Source: Rheinheimera salexigens (GTDB taxonomy: Bacteria > Pseudomonadota > Gammaproteobacteria > Enterobacterales > Alteromonadaceae). From it: a stretch of DNA of 64,000 nt. The translations under genes and the position numbers were made by a program. The stretch is taken from NCBI RefSeq assembly GCF_001752395.1, contig NZ_MKEK01000001.1:857044-921043 (forward strand), read 5' to 3'. Below, piece after piece: positions 26,846 to 37,119 of this stretch (the stretch's first letter is position 1; each line of letters starts with the position of its first letter). The notes beneath the pieces are model-generated. The model did no database searches. It saw only the letters and a program-made list of their open reading frames with translations, and had not been told where the DNA came from.

Positions 26846-27973
26846 ATGACTGAGCAACAGAAAAAAATTAATTTACTTGATTTAACGCGCAGCGAAATAC
26901 AGCAGTTATTTGTTGATATGGGCGAAAAGCCATTTCGTGCCGATCAGGTAATGAAATGGATTTACCACTATTGCGTTGATAATTTTGACGAAATGACCAA
27001 TATCAATAAAGTATTGCGAGAAAAGCTAAAAAAACGTTGTGAGATTACAGCGCCAGAAGTAGCGATGCAGCAAGAAAGTAGTGATGGCACTATAAAGTTC
27101 ATTATGCGACTAAGCGGTGGTCAAGAAGTTGAAACGGTGTGGATCCCAGAAAAAGATCGACGCACGTTATGTGTTTCTTCCCAAGTTGGTTGTGCGTTAG
27201 ATTGCTCATTTTGCTCGACTGCACAACAAGGTTTTAACCGTAATTTAAGCGTGTCGGAAATTATTGGTCAGGTATGGCGCGTCGCTAAAATTATTGGTAG
27301 TTATGGCGGTAGCGATGTAAAACCAGTGACTAACGTTGTTATGATGGGCATGGGCGAACCATTGCTTAACTTAAATAACGTGGTACCGGCTATGCAATTA
27401 ATGCTGGAAGATTTCGGTTTTGGCTTATCAAAACGCCGTGTAACGTTAAGTACCTCAGGTGTTGTACCTGCATTAGACTTATTACGCGAGAAAATTGATG
27501 TCGCGTTAGCGATTTCATTACATGCGCCAAATAATGCCTTACGCGATCAATTAGTGCCGGTAAATAAAAAATATCCAATGGAAGAGTTTTTAGCTGCTTC
27601 ACGCCGTTATGTCGAGGCGTCAAAAGCTAATGACAAGGTTACTATTGAGTATGTTATGTTAGATGGTATTAACGATAGCATGGAGCAAGCGCATGAATTA
27701 GCGCATGCTTTAAAAGACACGCCATCTAAAATTAACCTGATCCCATTTAACCCTTATCCTGGGTCGCCTTACAAAAGATCCAGCAATTCACGTATTGACC
27801 GATTTAACAAAGTCTTACATGAATATGGCTTTACTGTTATTGTACGTAAAACCCGTGGTGGTGATATTGATGCTGCTTGTGGTCAGTTAGTGGGTGACGT
27901 GATTGATAGAACCAATCGCCAGCTTAAAAAGCAAGAGAAAGGACAACCAATCGCGGTGAAATTACTGTCATAA
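26846..27973 (+). CDS. rlmN: Dual-specificity 23S rRNA/tRNA adenine-C2 methyltransferase RlmN
   Basis: RlmN is a radical-SAM enzyme that makes 2-methyladenosine at 23S rRNA A2503 and at tRNA position 37. The start ATG 26846 has AAGGAG at 26830-26835 (375 residues). The radical-SAM cluster cysteines are C116, C120 and C123 ([18 protein letters not shown]). The second catalytic cysteine region near the C-terminus ([14 protein letters not shown]) and the N-terminal helical domain ([12 protein letters not shown]) are present. The rlmN-pilF-rodZ-ispG-hisS-yfgM-bamB-der order is conserved across many gammaproteobacteria. Confidence 0.97.
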   Translation: MTEQQKKINLLDLTRSEIQQLFVDMGEKPFRADQVMKWIYHYCVDNFDEMTNINKVLREKLKKRCEITAPEVAMQQESSDGTIKFIMRLSGGQEVETVWIPEKDRRTLCVSSQVGCALDCSFCSTAQQGFNRNLSVSEIIGQVWRVAKIIGSYGGSDVKPVTNVVMMGMGEPLLNLNNVVPAMQLMLEDFGFGLSKRRVTLSTSGVVPALDLLREKIDVALAISLHAPNNALRDQLVPVNKKYPMEEFLAASRRYVEASKANDKVTIEYVMLDGINDSMEQAHELAHALKDTPSKINLIPFNPYPGSPYKRSSNSRIDRFNKVLHEYGFTVIVRKTRGGDIDAACGQLVGDVIDRTNRQLKKQEKGQPIAVKLLS

Positions 27974-27988
27974 TTCAAGGAATGGTCT

Positions 27989-30103
27989 GTGTTAAAGCGC
28001 AAAATTATCGTTAGTATTGCTGCCTGTAGCATCATGCTTGCAGGTTGCGTTTCAGAGCAAACCTATGTTGGAAGCGAAAAGCCGGTGGCGAGTCGCACCT
28101 TCGATAATATAGAAGCCGCGCGCACCCGCATTTCACTGGGTCTTAATTATTTACGCCGTGGTGATAATTCCGAAGCTAAATATAATTTAGAACGCGCCCG
28201 TAGTTTTGCGCCAAATTCTGCCGAAGTATATAGTGCCTTAGCTTACTATTATGAAAATGTAAGTGAGATAGATCAGGCAGAAGAACATTATTTAATCGCT
28301 ATTGATAAAGACCCTAACTACGCTGATGCCTATAACAATTACGGCGCCTTTTTATGTCAGTTACATAAGTACGAAGAGTCTGAGCGTTTATTATTAAAAG
28401 CGATAAGCCGTCCAGGCTATATTCGAGTGGCAGAAAGCTATGAAAACTTAGCCTTGTGTCAGTTGCAGCAAAATAACTTTCGTAAAACCAAAACCTATCT
28501 AGAAAGCTCAATCAATCACAGCAGTACGCGAATTAGTTCACTAGTGTTGGCGTCAGGATTATCTTATGCCATGGGTGAAATGGCAGAAGCTAAAAATCGT
28601 TTAGCCAGAATTCAGCGTTTAGGCCGAGTAACTGCTAGAACAGTATTATTAAGTTACTTAATTGCCGATAAGTCCGGTGATACCAGCACCAAAGACAATG
28701 CTGAGCAGCTGTTGCTTACGCTGTATATGGGCTCAGCAGAAACCACATTGTTATTGCAAGATAAATTAGCACTCAGTGAATTTGAGCTGTTGCGAGAGCG
28801 TTACAAAGAAACGCTAATGTCGAATATAGTAATACCGACAGAAACAACGTCTAACAAAGTCATCCCTCAACCCGTTGCTAATCCGAAATTGAAAATCGTT
28901 AGGCGTAAAAACAGCTCAACTGATCAAGCTGAATCTGCAGATGTTATAGCGCTATCTCCCCAGCTAGCGTCAGTACAAAACAGTCAAACTGATGCAGCAG
29001 TTGTAACTATTGCAACGCCAGCAGCCACTTTGCCTGGATTAAAAAATGCCACTAGCGCTATAGCCAATAGCCTAGAACTAGGCAGCTCTGTGACAAGTAG
29101 CTCTGTACCAAGAAACTCTGTAGCGAATAGCTCTGAAACAAATAGCGCTGTAAATAGCAACGTAGCAACGAGTAGCAAAGCTGAGGCTGAAGTAGCAATA
29201 ACCAAACCTGAAGCGAGCCCTGTCAATGAAATGACGGTGATAACCAGCCAACAATTGGCTGCGCTAAAGGCTAAGCAAGCCGCTGAGTTAGGTCAGCCGT
29301 TAGATGTAAAGCCTAAGTCAGCCCAGACAGAAACAGCACCCATTGCAACCGCTAAAGTTGCAAATCAACCAGCCATTGTTACCAAGCCTGAGCAGCTCAC
29401 TACTACTGATGCTGCCAAACAAAAGGCTGTATCGTCTATAACCTTAGCAGCAAAGCCCGTTGCGGCATTGCCGTCAGAGACGTTACACCTTGAGCCAGAA
29501 ACTAACCAAAACACGCCCCTAGAAGCGACTGTAGCCTCTTTAAAATTTGCTCCAGAGCTTGCTTCACAACTTACATCAGAACATGCAGCAGAGCCTGCGT
29601 TAGAGACAATAGCCGTTGCTGCTATAACGGATGTTGAACCAACAGCTACTGAACTCACAGACATAGAACCAGCAGAGTCTAATGCCAAGAATGTCACCGC
29701 AGAAGATAAAGAATTTAGCTATCATTTAGTGCAAGCAGATGACTCTTTGTATGCTATATCGGTGAAATATAATATTCGTTTACAACGCTTAATGGAATGG
29801 AACCAGCTCACACCCGAGTCTGCAATACTGACAGGTCAAAAAATTTGGCTGCAGCAAGTACCAGAGCAGCAAGTGATGAGCAGTGTAAAAAACAATGCAA
29901 ACTTACCAATAGCGTCTAGGATACAGGTTACTACAACGGAGCCTTATCATCAGGTAGCGGCTGGGGAAACTATGTTTGCTATTTCGTACCGTTATAATAT
30001 AAAGCTTGATAAATTTATGGCGTGGAACAACTTAACTGATCAGAGTAAACTCTATATTGGTCAGCAACTATTAGTCGTGGATCCCGCTTTAATTGCACCA
30101 TGA
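27989..30103 (+). CDS. pilF: Type IV pilus pilotin-like TPR lipoprotein (PilF/PilW) fused to a long linker and two LysM domains
   Basis: The first ~260 residues match PilF/PilW, the outer-membrane TPR lipoprotein that helps PilQ secretin assemble. The lipobox SIMLAGC gives Cys20, and TPR units such as NSAEVYSALAYYYENV and PNYADAYNNYGAFLCQLHKY follow. A low-complexity Ala/Thr/Ser/Glu-rich linker spans ~290-570. Two LysM repeats end the protein: ~575-622 (YHLVQADDSLYAISVKYNIR) and ~650-698 (YHQVAAGETMFAISYRYNIK). Typical PilF is about 250 residues, so the 704-residue fusion is unusual and suggests peptidoglycan anchoring of the pilotin. The start is GTG 27989 with AAGG 8 bp upstream. Its stop overlaps rodZ (ATGA). 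Function beyond the pilotin part is inference. Confidence 0.88.
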   Translation: MLKRKIIVSIAACSIMLAGCVSEQTYVGSEKPVASRTFDNIEAARTRISLGLNYLRRGDNSEAKYNLERARSFAPNSAEVYSALAYYYENVSEIDQAEEHYLIAIDKDPNYADAYNNYGAFLCQLHKYEESERLLLKAISRPGYIRVAESYENLALCQLQQNNFRKTKTYLESSINHSSTRISSLVLASGLSYAMGEMAEAKNRLARIQRLGRVTARTVLLSYLIADKSGDTSTKDNAEQLLLTLYMGSAETTLLLQDKLALSEFELLRERYKETLMSNIVIPTETTSNKVIPQPVANPKLKIVRRKNSSTDQAESADVIALSPQLASVQNSQTDAAVVTIATPAATLPGLKNATSAIANSLELGSSVTSSSVPRNSVANSSETNSAVNSNVATSSKAEAEVAITKPEASPVNEMTVITSQQLAALKAKQAAELGQPLDVKPKSAQTETAPIATAKVANQPAIVTKPEQLTTTDAAKQKAVSSITLAAKPVAALPSETLHLEPETNQNTPLEATVASLKFAPELASQLTSEHAAEPALETIAVAAITDVEPTATELTDIEPAESNAKNVTAEDKEFSYHLVQADDSLYAISVKYNIRLQRLMEWNQLTPESAILTGQKIWLQQVPEQQVMSSVKNNANLPIASRIQVTTTEPYHQVAAGETMFAISYRYNIKLDKFMAWNNLTDQSKLYIGQQLLVVDPALIAP

Positions 30104-31128
30104 ATACTGAAACAGAAATTGATAAGCAACCCAGCATAGGCCAGATGTTACGTCAGGCACGTGAAGCCCGTAGCTTAACGGTGCCGCAAGTAGCCGCTCA
30201 GTTAAATTTAGCTGTGCCGTTGATAGAGAAGCTGGAACAAGATCAGTTTAATGGCGATATGCAAGAAACCTATGTCAGAGGTTATATTCGTGCTTACGCC
30301 AAATTACTAAAAATACCTGAGAAACAATTGGTTAGTGTTTTTAGTCGTGAAACAGGCCGGCAAGCTTATGTAGCTAAACCAATGCAAACGTTTTCTAATC
30401 GCACTAAACATCAAACCACCGATAATCGTTTTCTGTGGTTAACCTACGGCATTATTGCTTTATTTATCGTGTTGTTATTTGTTTGGTGGTGGCAAACTGA
30501 AGCTGAATTTAAGCAATCTGCGACAGAAGTTACAACTAAAAGTACGGCAGTAGCCAGTTCGTCGCCAGATGTTACACTTAGCTTAAGTGGTGCAAACTCC
30601 GTTGAGTTGACTGATACTACCCAAGCGAGTACTGAACCAGCGAACACAGAATTAACTGGCATTACGCAAACGGACACTGACCAAACTGGCATTGAGCAAC
30701 TTAGCACTAAGCAAGTCGATAGTCAGCATCAGTTGCTACCGACTACGCCAATGTCAGCAGATGCTCAAGCTGTATCTACAATAGAGCAAATGCTGGTAAC
30801 AATGCAGACTAAGACAATGCAGGCTGAAACAATGCAGTTAGAAACAGCCTCTAATTTAGAGCCTAGTGCAGCAATTGTTGGCCTAGACAGTTTGCAGCTG
30901 CGTTTTCATGATGCTTGTTGGGTTAATATAATCGATGCTGCTGGTGAACGTATTGCCTTTGGTACTAAAGAAAAAGGTTATGTTATGGACTTAAAAGGTC
31001 AAGCGCCTTTTGTTGTTACTTTATGCAATCCAACAGTGGTAGCAATTAGTTTTAATCATCAACCTTATGACTTATCTACTTTACCAACAGGTAGAGTAGC
31101 AAAATTTACTATTCCCGGATCTGAGTAA
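30100..31128 (+). CDS. rodZ: Cytoskeleton protein RodZ
   Basis: RodZ links the MreB cytoskeleton to the inner membrane and helps set rod shape. The order is as expected: a Cro-like helix-turn-helix ([20 protein letters not shown], ~15-75), a basic segment, one transmembrane helix (~111-131), a Thr/Gln-rich periplasmic linker, and a C-terminal DUF4115 beta domain ([20 protein letters not shown], ~258-342). The start overlaps the preceding stop by 4 bp. The linker contains an in-frame threefold 15-bp repeat. It sits directly before ispG, a common arrangement. Confidence 0.95.
   Translation: MNTETEIDKQPSIGQMLRQAREARSLTVPQVAAQLNLAVPLIEKLEQDQFNGDMQETYVRGYIRAYAKLLKIPEKQLVSVFSRETGRQAYVAKPMQTFSNRTKHQTTDNRFLWLTYGIIALFIVLLFVWWWQTEAEFKQSATEVTTKSTAVASSSPDVTLSLSGANSVELTDTTQASTEPANTELTGITQTDTDQTGIEQLSTKQVDSQHQLLPTTPMSADAQAVSTIEQMLVTMQTKTMQAETMQLETASNLEPSAAIVGLDSLQLRFHDACWVNIIDAAGERIAFGTKEKGYVMDLKGQAPFVVTLCNPTVVAISFNHQPYDLSTLPTGRVAKFTIPGSE
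30799..30843 (+). repeat. In-frame threefold 15-bp tandem repeat in the rodZ linker
   Basis: Units at 30799-30813, 30814-30828 and 30829-30843 all begin ACAATGCAG and encode [10 protein letters not shown] and TMQLE. Being a multiple of three, copy-number change would lengthen the periplasmic linker without a frameshift. Confidence 0.8.
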
Positions 31129-31130
31129 CA

Positions 31131-32231
31131 ATGTTTGCAGACAACCCGATAAAACGCCGTGAAAGCACCCAAATTAAAGTGGGTGATGTATTAATTGGCG
31201 GTGACGCACCCATAGCGGTGCAGTCGATGACCAATACGTTGACAACTGATGTGGCAGCAACCGTGACGCAAATTAAGGCCATTGCCAAAGCAGGTGCCGA
31301 TTTAGTTCGTGTATCCGTACCTACTATGGAAGCTGCAGAAGCATTTAAGCTTATTAAGCAACAATCACCTATTCCCTTAGTGGCCGATATTCATTTTGAT
31401 TATCGAATCGCTTTAAAGGTTGCCGAGTATGGCGTGGATTGCTTGCGGATTAACCCTGGTAATATTGGCCGTGAAGATCGGATCCGTGCCGTTGTTGATG
31501 CAGCGCGGGACCATAATATACCTATTCGTATAGGAGTGAATGGCGGCTCGTTAGAGGCTGATATTCAAGAGAAATATCATGAACCAACAGCGGAAGCGTT
31601 AGTTGAATCAGCCATGCGCCATGTTGATATTTTAGATCGCTTAAATTTCGATCAATTTAAAGTCAGCGTTAAGGCTTCAGATGTATTTTTAGCCGTGGGC
31701 GCTTATCGCTTATTAGCTAAACAAATAAAGCAACCGTTACACTTAGGTATTACTGAAGCCGGTGGTGCACGAGCGGGTGCAGTTAAATCGGCAATAGGTT
31801 TGGGTATGTTATTAGCCGAGGGCATAGGTGATACTATGCGCATCTCGTTAGCAGCCGATCCAGTGGAAGAAATTAAAGTTGCCTTTGATATTTTAAAATC
31901 ACTACGCATTCGCTCACGAGGCATTAACTTTATTGCCTGCCCAAGTTGTTCGCGTCAAGAGTTTGATGTCATTAAAACCATGAACCAACTAGAGCAACAG
32001 CTAGAAGATGTCGTTGAACCGTTAACGGTATCGGTGATTGGCTGCGTAGTAAATGGTCCGGGTGAAGCCTTGATGTCAGACTTAGGCGTTGCTGGTGCCA
32101 GCAAGAAAAGTGGTTTTTATATTAATGGTCAACGCCAAAAGCTACGCTTAGATAACAACAATGTTGCCGATCAGTTAGAGCAACAAATTCGTAGTTATTT
32201 GCAACAAAAAATAGCCATCCGCCAAGTGTAA
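31131..32231 (+). CDS. ispG: 4-hydroxy-3-methylbut-2-enyl diphosphate synthase IspG
   Basis: IspG is the [4Fe-4S] enzyme of the MEP pathway that reduces MEcPP to HMBPP, an isoprenoid precursor. The TIM-barrel N-terminus ([32 protein letters not shown]) and the cluster-ligand regions ([15 protein letters not shown] with a CxxC and [12 protein letters not shown]) are present. The length of 366 residues fits. It lies 2 bp after rodZ. The upstream isc operon provides the cluster machinery this enzyme needs. Confidence 0.97.
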   Translation: MFADNPIKRRESTQIKVGDVLIGGDAPIAVQSMTNTLTTDVAATVTQIKAIAKAGADLVRVSVPTMEAAEAFKLIKQQSPIPLVADIHFDYRIALKVAEYGVDCLRINPGNIGREDRIRAVVDAARDHNIPIRIGVNGGSLEADIQEKYHEPTAEALVESAMRHVDILDRLNFDQFKVSVKASDVFLAVGAYRLLAKQIKQPLHLGITEAGGARAGAVKSAIGLGMLLAEGIGDTMRISLAADPVEEIKVAFDILKSLRIRSRGINFIACPSCSRQEFDVIKTMNQLEQQLEDVVEPLTVSVIGCVVNGPGEALMSDLGVAGASKKSGFYINGQRQKLRLDNNNVADQLEQQIRSYLQQKIAIRQV

Positions 32232-32316
32232 TTGAGCATACAGATATACTTGGTGTTTAGTCTTGCTGCGCCTATAATCGCGGCAGTTTTTAAGTTTTAT
32301 CAGTGGAAATATTATT

Positions 32317-33582
32317 TTGTCGAAGCAAATTCAGGCAATTCGTGGCATGAATGACTGCCTGCCGCAGCAAACTCCCGTTTGGCAATACGCAGAACAGGTA
32401 TTAAGACAAACCATGTTTAATTATGGTTATAGTGAAATTCGTTTTCCTATTGTCGAAATGACCGAGCTGTTTAAGCGCTCTATTGGTGAAGTTACCGATA
32501 TTGTTGAAAAAGAAATGTATAGCTTTGATGATCGCAACGGTGACAGTTTAACCTTACGACCAGAAGGCACCGCTTGTTGTGTCAGAGCGGGCAATGAGCA
32601 TGGCTTGCTGTATAACCAAGAGCAACGCTTATGGTATATGGGGCCAATGTTTCGGCATGAACGGCCACAAAAAGGCCGTTATCGCCAGTTTCACCAATTT
32701 GGTTTAGAAACCTTTGGTATCGCAACACCCGATATTGATGCAGAAGTTATTCTACTCAGTGCGCGATTATGGCAACAATTAGGCTTAACCTCGTTTGTAA
32801 AGCTAGAGATAAATTCTTTAGGCTCAGCTGAGGCACGTAGCCAATATCGTGAAGTATTAATCGCCTATCTTGAGCAGCATAAAGCGCAGCTAGACGAAGA
32901 CAGCTTACGCCGCATGCATACTAATCCCTTACGCGTGCTGGATAGTAAAAACCCTGCTTTAGCCGAGTTATTAGCAGCAGCACCGCAACTGGCAGATCAT
33001 TTAGATCAAGACTCAGCCGAGCATTTTGCCCGATTAAAACAAATATTAACGGTAGCGGGTATTGATTTTACGGTTAATCCTCGCTTAGTTCGAGGCTTAG
33101 ATTATTACAATAAAACCGTATTTGAATGGGTAACTACTGAACTCGGCGCCCAAGGTACTGTGTGTGCGGGTGGTCGTTACGATGGTTTAGTCGAGCAGTT
33201 AGGTGGCAAAGCGACACCAGCGGTAGGCTTTGCCTTAGGTATGGAGCGCTTGGTACTCTTATTACAACATTTAGATTTAGTGCCAGCATTAGCCGTAAAT
33301 GCTGATATCTATTTGATGGCTCTAGGCGAGCAAGCGGAACTTGCAATCCATTCTGTTGCCGAACGCTTGCGCAATGAATTGCCTGCAAAACGAATTATTT
33401 TGCATTGTGGTGGCGGAAACCTAAAAAAACAGGTAAAACGTGCAGATAAATCGGGTGCGAGTGTTGGCTTAATTTTAGGCGAAGATGAATTAGCCCGTGG
33501 CGAAATTACCGTAAAATGGCTTCGTGAAGATAAGCCACAACAAACACTATTAATAACTGAGTTGGCTAAAAGCTTAGCCTAA
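32317..33582 (+). CDS. hisS: Histidyl-tRNA synthetase
   Basis: HisS charges tRNA-His. It is a class II synthetase with motif 1 (ETFGIA-type dimer region), motif 2 ([19 protein letters not shown]), the histidine-binding signature [15 protein letters not shown], motif 3 ([11 protein letters not shown]) and a C-terminal anticodon-binding domain. The conserved N-terminus [12 protein letters not shown] requires the TTG start at 32317, with GTGGAAA about 10 bp upstream. The next ATG (32347) would remove this conserved part. The protein has 421 residues, the normal length. Confidence 0.97.
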   Translation: MSKQIQAIRGMNDCLPQQTPVWQYAEQVLRQTMFNYGYSEIRFPIVEMTELFKRSIGEVTDIVEKEMYSFDDRNGDSLTLRPEGTACCVRAGNEHGLLYNQEQRLWYMGPMFRHERPQKGRYRQFHQFGLETFGIATPDIDAEVILLSARLWQQLGLTSFVKLEINSLGSAEARSQYREVLIAYLEQHKAQLDEDSLRRMHTNPLRVLDSKNPALAELLAAAPQLADHLDQDSAEHFARLKQILTVAGIDFTVNPRLVRGLDYYNKTVFEWVTTELGAQGTVCAGGRYDGLVEQLGGKATPAVGFALGMERLVLLLQHLDLVPALAVNADIYLMALGEQAELAIHSVAERLRNELPAKRIILHCGGGNLKKQVKRADKSGASVGLILGEDELARGEITVKWLREDKPQQTLLITELAKSLA

Positions 33583-33613
33583 TTAGCCTGAACAGTACTG
33601 ACGGAGTAACACA

Positions 33614-34246
33614 GTGGAAATTTATAGCAGTGAAGAACAACAAGTAGAAGCCATTAAACGCTTTTGGCACACTTACGGTAAAGCTATTTTAGCCGGCGTA
33701 GTAATTGGTTTAGTTGGCTTATACGGCTTTCGTTATTACCAAGCAGACCAACGCAATAATGTTGAACAAGCTTCAGCAAACTTTAGTCAGTTACTTATTC
33801 AGCGTGAAACCGCTGAAGGTGATACTTGGTTAGCCCAAGCTCAAGGTTATATTGATAGCACTAAAGTTGAAAACTATGCTGTTTTTGCTGCCTTATTAGC
33901 GGCTAAAGATGCGGTTGAGCAAGAAAATTTTGCTGTCGCTGAACAGCAATTAACCTGGGTTTTAGCCAATACTAAAGAGCCTGCCTTGCTAGCGTTAACG
34001 CAATTGCGTTTAGCTCGGGTGCAAAAAGAACAAGCAAACTTTGACGCTGCATTAGCTACCTTAGCTAAAGCTGTTCCAGAGAGTTTTGTTGCGTTACAAG
34101 CTGAGCTTAAGGGCGATATTCTGCTGTTAAGCGAGAAGCCTGCACAAGCAAAAACCGCTTACTTGCAAGCTTTAGGTGCCGCGAGTGCAAATCAGCAGTT
34201 ACTTCAGGTAAAACTGGATGAACTTGCACACATCACCGCAGCATAA
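33614..34246 (+). CDS. yfgM: YfgM family ancillary SecYEG translocon subunit
   Basis: YfgM is a single-pass inner-membrane protein whose periplasmic TPR-like domain works with PpiD at the Sec translocon. Visible are a short cytoplasmic N-terminus (MEIYSSEEQQVEAIKRFWHT), one transmembrane helix (~22-41) and a helical periplasmic domain (~42-210), matching the YfgM/DUF2133 pattern. The start is GTG 33614 with CGGAG about 8 bp upstream. The hisS-yfgM-bamB-der order is conserved in gammaproteobacteria. Confidence 0.92.
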   Translation: MEIYSSEEQQVEAIKRFWHTYGKAILAGVVIGLVGLYGFRYYQADQRNNVEQASANFSQLLIQRETAEGDTWLAQAQGYIDSTKVENYAVFAALLAAKDAVEQENFAVAEQQLTWVLANTKEPALLALTQLRLARVQKEQANFDAALATLAKAVPESFVALQAELKGDILLLSEKPAQAKTAYLQALGAASANQQLLQVKLDELAHITAA

Positions 34247-34258
34247 CGAGAGGTAAGC

Positions 34259-35446
34259 GTGAGATTACAGTTAAAATATATAGCAAGCCTATTATTACTG
34301 TTAGTGGTTGCCGGTTGTTCTAATAAAGAAGAGCTAGTATTACCCGCGGTACAAAATAGCATTAAGCCAGCTGTGGTATGGAAAACCAGTATTGGTAATG
34401 GTGTCGAGCATTTTGAGTCAAGCTTAGAGCCTATTATTATTGAACAAACGGTTTTTGCTGCAAGTCGAGAAGGCATTGTTGCTGCTTATGACTTAAGTAC
34501 GGGTAAACGTAAATGGCAATTCGACTTACGTAAACCTGATGGCGGTTCGGCTTGGCAAAATATTAGTAGTTTATGGTCTGGCGGTAATGCCCGAATTTCG
34601 GGCGGTATTAGCTTCGGTTACGATAAATTATTTTTAGGCACTGAAAATGGTGAAGTGTTTGCACTTTCACCACAGACCGGTGAGTTATTGTGGCGAGTGG
34701 AAGTAAAAGGTGAAGTGCTAGCCAAACCCGCAGTAGGTGAAGGCTTAGTAGTTGTAGCAACGGGGGCGGGTACTTTAATTGCGTTACATCCAGACAGTGG
34801 TGAACAGCGTTGGGAATTCGAAAACGAACAGCCAGCTTTAACCTTACGGGGTGTTGGTGAGCCTGTGATCCATGCTGGTGGCGTTATCTATGGCTCAGGT
34901 AGTGGTCATGTTGGCGTAGTAATCGCTGATCGCGGCTATCAAGCGTGGGAAGAACAAATTGCGGTACCTACAGGCAGCACAGACTTATCTCGCTTAGCAG
35001 ATGTAGATGCCAGCCCGATAGTGGTAGGAAATGCTATTATTGCCATAGGTTATAATGGCGAGTTAGTGGCATTAGAGATGCGCAGTGGTAAAGCACTATG
35101 GAAACGCGATTTTTCTAGCTTCCGTAATATGGCATTAGCCGATGACAGTCTCTATTTAGTTGATTCTGAGGGCCGGATCGCGGCATTAGATAGCAGTAAT
35201 GGTGCTGAACGTTGGACCCAATATGGCTTGCATAAGCACTTTTTAACTGGCGCTACTGTGTATAAAAACTATATTGTTATAGGCGACAACCAAGGTAACT
35301 TACATTGGTTAGATCGTAGCAATGGTAGCTTTGTCGCCCGTCAAAGCATGGATAGCTCAGGTTTTTACACTGAAGCTGTCGCTAGCGAACAGTATTTATT
35401 AGTACAAAGCCGTAATGGCGAACTAGTGTTATTACAAACGCCTTAA
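34259..35446 (+). CDS. bamB: Outer membrane assembly lipoprotein BamB
   Basis: BamB is the beta-propeller lipoprotein of the BAM complex that inserts outer-membrane proteins. The N-terminus is a lipoprotein signal with lipobox LVVAGC (Cys20). The rest consists of PQQ-like propeller blades, visible as repeats of the type ALSPQTGELLWRVEVKG, ALHPDSGEQRWEFENE, ALEMRSGKALWKRDF and ALDSSNGAERWTQYG. The length of 395 residues is typical. The start is GTG 34259 with GAGAGG about 8 bp upstream. A terminator-like hairpin lies between bamB and der. Confidence 0.96.
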   Translation: MRLQLKYIASLLLLLVVAGCSNKEELVLPAVQNSIKPAVVWKTSIGNGVEHFESSLEPIIIEQTVFAASREGIVAAYDLSTGKRKWQFDLRKPDGGSAWQNISSLWSGGNARISGGISFGYDKLFLGTENGEVFALSPQTGELLWRVEVKGEVLAKPAVGEGLVVVATGAGTLIALHPDSGEQRWEFENEQPALTLRGVGEPVIHAGGVIYGSGSGHVGVVIADRGYQAWEEQIAVPTGSTDLSRLADVDASPIVVGNAIIAIGYNGELVALEMRSGKALWKRDFSSFRNMALADDSLYLVDSEGRIAALDSSNGAERWTQYGLHKHFLTGATVYKNYIVIGDNQGNLHWLDRSNGSFVARQSMDSSGFYTEAVASEQYLLVQSRNGELVLLQTP

Positions 35447-35471
35447 TTAGGCTGGTAGTAATTATTTTTTT

Positions 35472-35496
35472 AAACAGGTCTCTTTTAGGCCTGTTT
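35472..35496 (+). terminator. Hairpin between bamB and der
   Basis: AAACAGG (35472-35478) pairs with CCTGTTT (35490-35496) around an 11-base loop, followed by a short T-rich stretch. It lies 26 bp after bamB and 22 bp before der, and may attenuate read-through into der. Confidence 0.7.
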
Positions 35497-35518
35497 TGTT
35501 ATTTCTGAGGTTTACACC

Positions 35519-36997
35519 ATGTTGCCTGTCGTTGCCCTTGTAGGGCGTGCCAATGTCGGAAAGTCGACGCTGTTTAACCGTTTAACCCGTACTCGTGATG
35601 CTTTAGTGGCAGATTTTCCAGGGTTAACGCGTGACCGAAAGTACGGCTCTGTTAACTATGAAGGCTTAGAGTTTATTGTAGTTGATACCGGTGGTATTGA
35701 TGGCAACGAACATGGCATTGAAGTTGAGATGGCTGAACAATCATTAAAAGCGATTGATGAAGCTGATGTCGTGTTATTTATGGTCGATGCTAGAGCCGGG
35801 GCGACGGTTGGCGATTTAGCCATCGCTGAGCATATTCGTAAAGTGCAAAAGACAGTATTTGTGGTTGCGAATAAAACCGATGGTTTAGATGCAGATACTG
35901 CTGTTGCTGACTTTTATAGCTTAGGTTTAGGCAATGTTTTCCCAATCGCTGCCGCACATGGCCGGGGCGTATCTAGTTTATTAAATCTAGCGTTGGTGCC
36001 ATTATTAACGGAAGAGCAGCAACTTGCTTTAGCTGGAAATGATGACGATGAAGACGGTTTTGAACTAGAAACTTTAACCGATGAACAAGCAGACGCTGAA
36101 GCGGCACGTTTACGTAGCCAGCACATAAAATTAGCTATTGTCGGTCGACCTAATGTTGGTAAATCAACGTTAACTAATCGTATTTTAGGTGAAGAGCGGG
36201 TGGTGGTGTTTGATATGCCAGGTACCACACGCGACTCGATTTATATCCCAATGCAACGCAATGAACGCGATTACACCTTAATTGATACTGCCGGTGTACG
36301 TCGTCGCGGAAAAATTGACGATATAGTCGAAAAGTTCTCTGTGATTAAAACCCTGCAAGCCATTGAAGATGCTAACGTGGTTATTTTAGTGCTTGATGCC
36401 AGAATGGGTATTTCTGATCAAGATTTAAGTATTTTAGGCTTTGCCTTAAATGCTGGCCGGTCGTTAGTTATTGCCGTCAATAAATGGGATGGCTTAAACG
36501 AAAGTATTAAAGATGAAATAAAGCGTGAGTTAGATCGCCGTTTAGGCTTTATTGATTTTGCTCGGTTACATTTTATTTCGGCATTACATGGTTCAGGCGT
36601 CGGTAATTTATTTGAGTCAGTAGAAGAAGCATTTGACTCTGCAACGACGCGTCATAGTACGGCGTTGTTAACCCGTATTATGAAAATGGCGCAAGAAGAT
36701 CATAACCCACCGCTAGTACACGGTCGTCGGGTTAAATTGAAATATGCCCATGCCGGTGGTTATAACCCGCCATTAATCGTTATTCATGGTAACCAAGTTG
36801 ATGCTTTACCTGATTCGTATAAGCGGTATTTAATGAATTACTTCCGTAAAACATTAAAAATGATGGGTACACCAATTAAAGTTGAATTCCGCGAAGGGGA
36901 TAACCCATTTGCACCCACCAAGAAGAACACCGAAACGCCACTGCAAAAATATAAGCGTGAGCGGTTAATGAAGGCGCGGACCAAGTTCACTAAGTAA
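35519..36997 (+). CDS. der: Ribosome-associated GTPase Der (EngA)
   Basis: Der is an essential GTPase with two tandem G domains that acts in 50S ribosome assembly. G domain 1 has [13 protein letters not shown] and NKTD. An acidic linker ([10 protein letters not shown]) follows. G domain 2 has [13 protein letters not shown] and NKWD, and a C-terminal KH-like domain ends the protein. The length is 492 residues, as expected. The ATG at 35519 gives [17 protein letters not shown], the standard N-terminus. Confidence 0.98.
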   Translation: MLPVVALVGRANVGKSTLFNRLTRTRDALVADFPGLTRDRKYGSVNYEGLEFIVVDTGGIDGNEHGIEVEMAEQSLKAIDEADVVLFMVDARAGATVGDLAIAEHIRKVQKTVFVVANKTDGLDADTAVADFYSLGLGNVFPIAAAHGRGVSSLLNLALVPLLTEEQQLALAGNDDDEDGFELETLTDEQADAEAARLRSQHIKLAIVGRPNVGKSTLTNRILGEERVVVFDMPGTTRDSIYIPMQRNERDYTLIDTAGVRRRGKIDDIVEKFSVIKTLQAIEDANVVILVLDARMGISDQDLSILGFALNAGRSLVIAVNKWDGLNESIKDEIKRELDRRLGFIDFARLHFISALHGSGVGNLFESVEEAFDSATTRHSTALLTRIMKMAQEDHNPPLVHGRRVKLKYAHAGGYNPPLIVIHGNQVDALPDSYKRYLMNYFRKTLKMMGTPIKVEFREGDNPFAPTKKNTETPLQKYKRERLMKARTKFTK

Positions 36998-37119
36998 GAG
37001 GTCTAAGTAAGGGCCGCTATGTAAGGATGACTAAGATAAGCGCTTTAGATGTTAAGCGCTTAATATAAGCATTGCGACATAAAGTATTTAAATAGGTTTA
37101 CCAAATAAGGGTAATTGCT

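Noticed and set aside
28984..29697. Minus-strand frames rich in Ser/Val/Ala within pilF
   Set aside because: They mirror the low-complexity linker of pilF and have no start signals.
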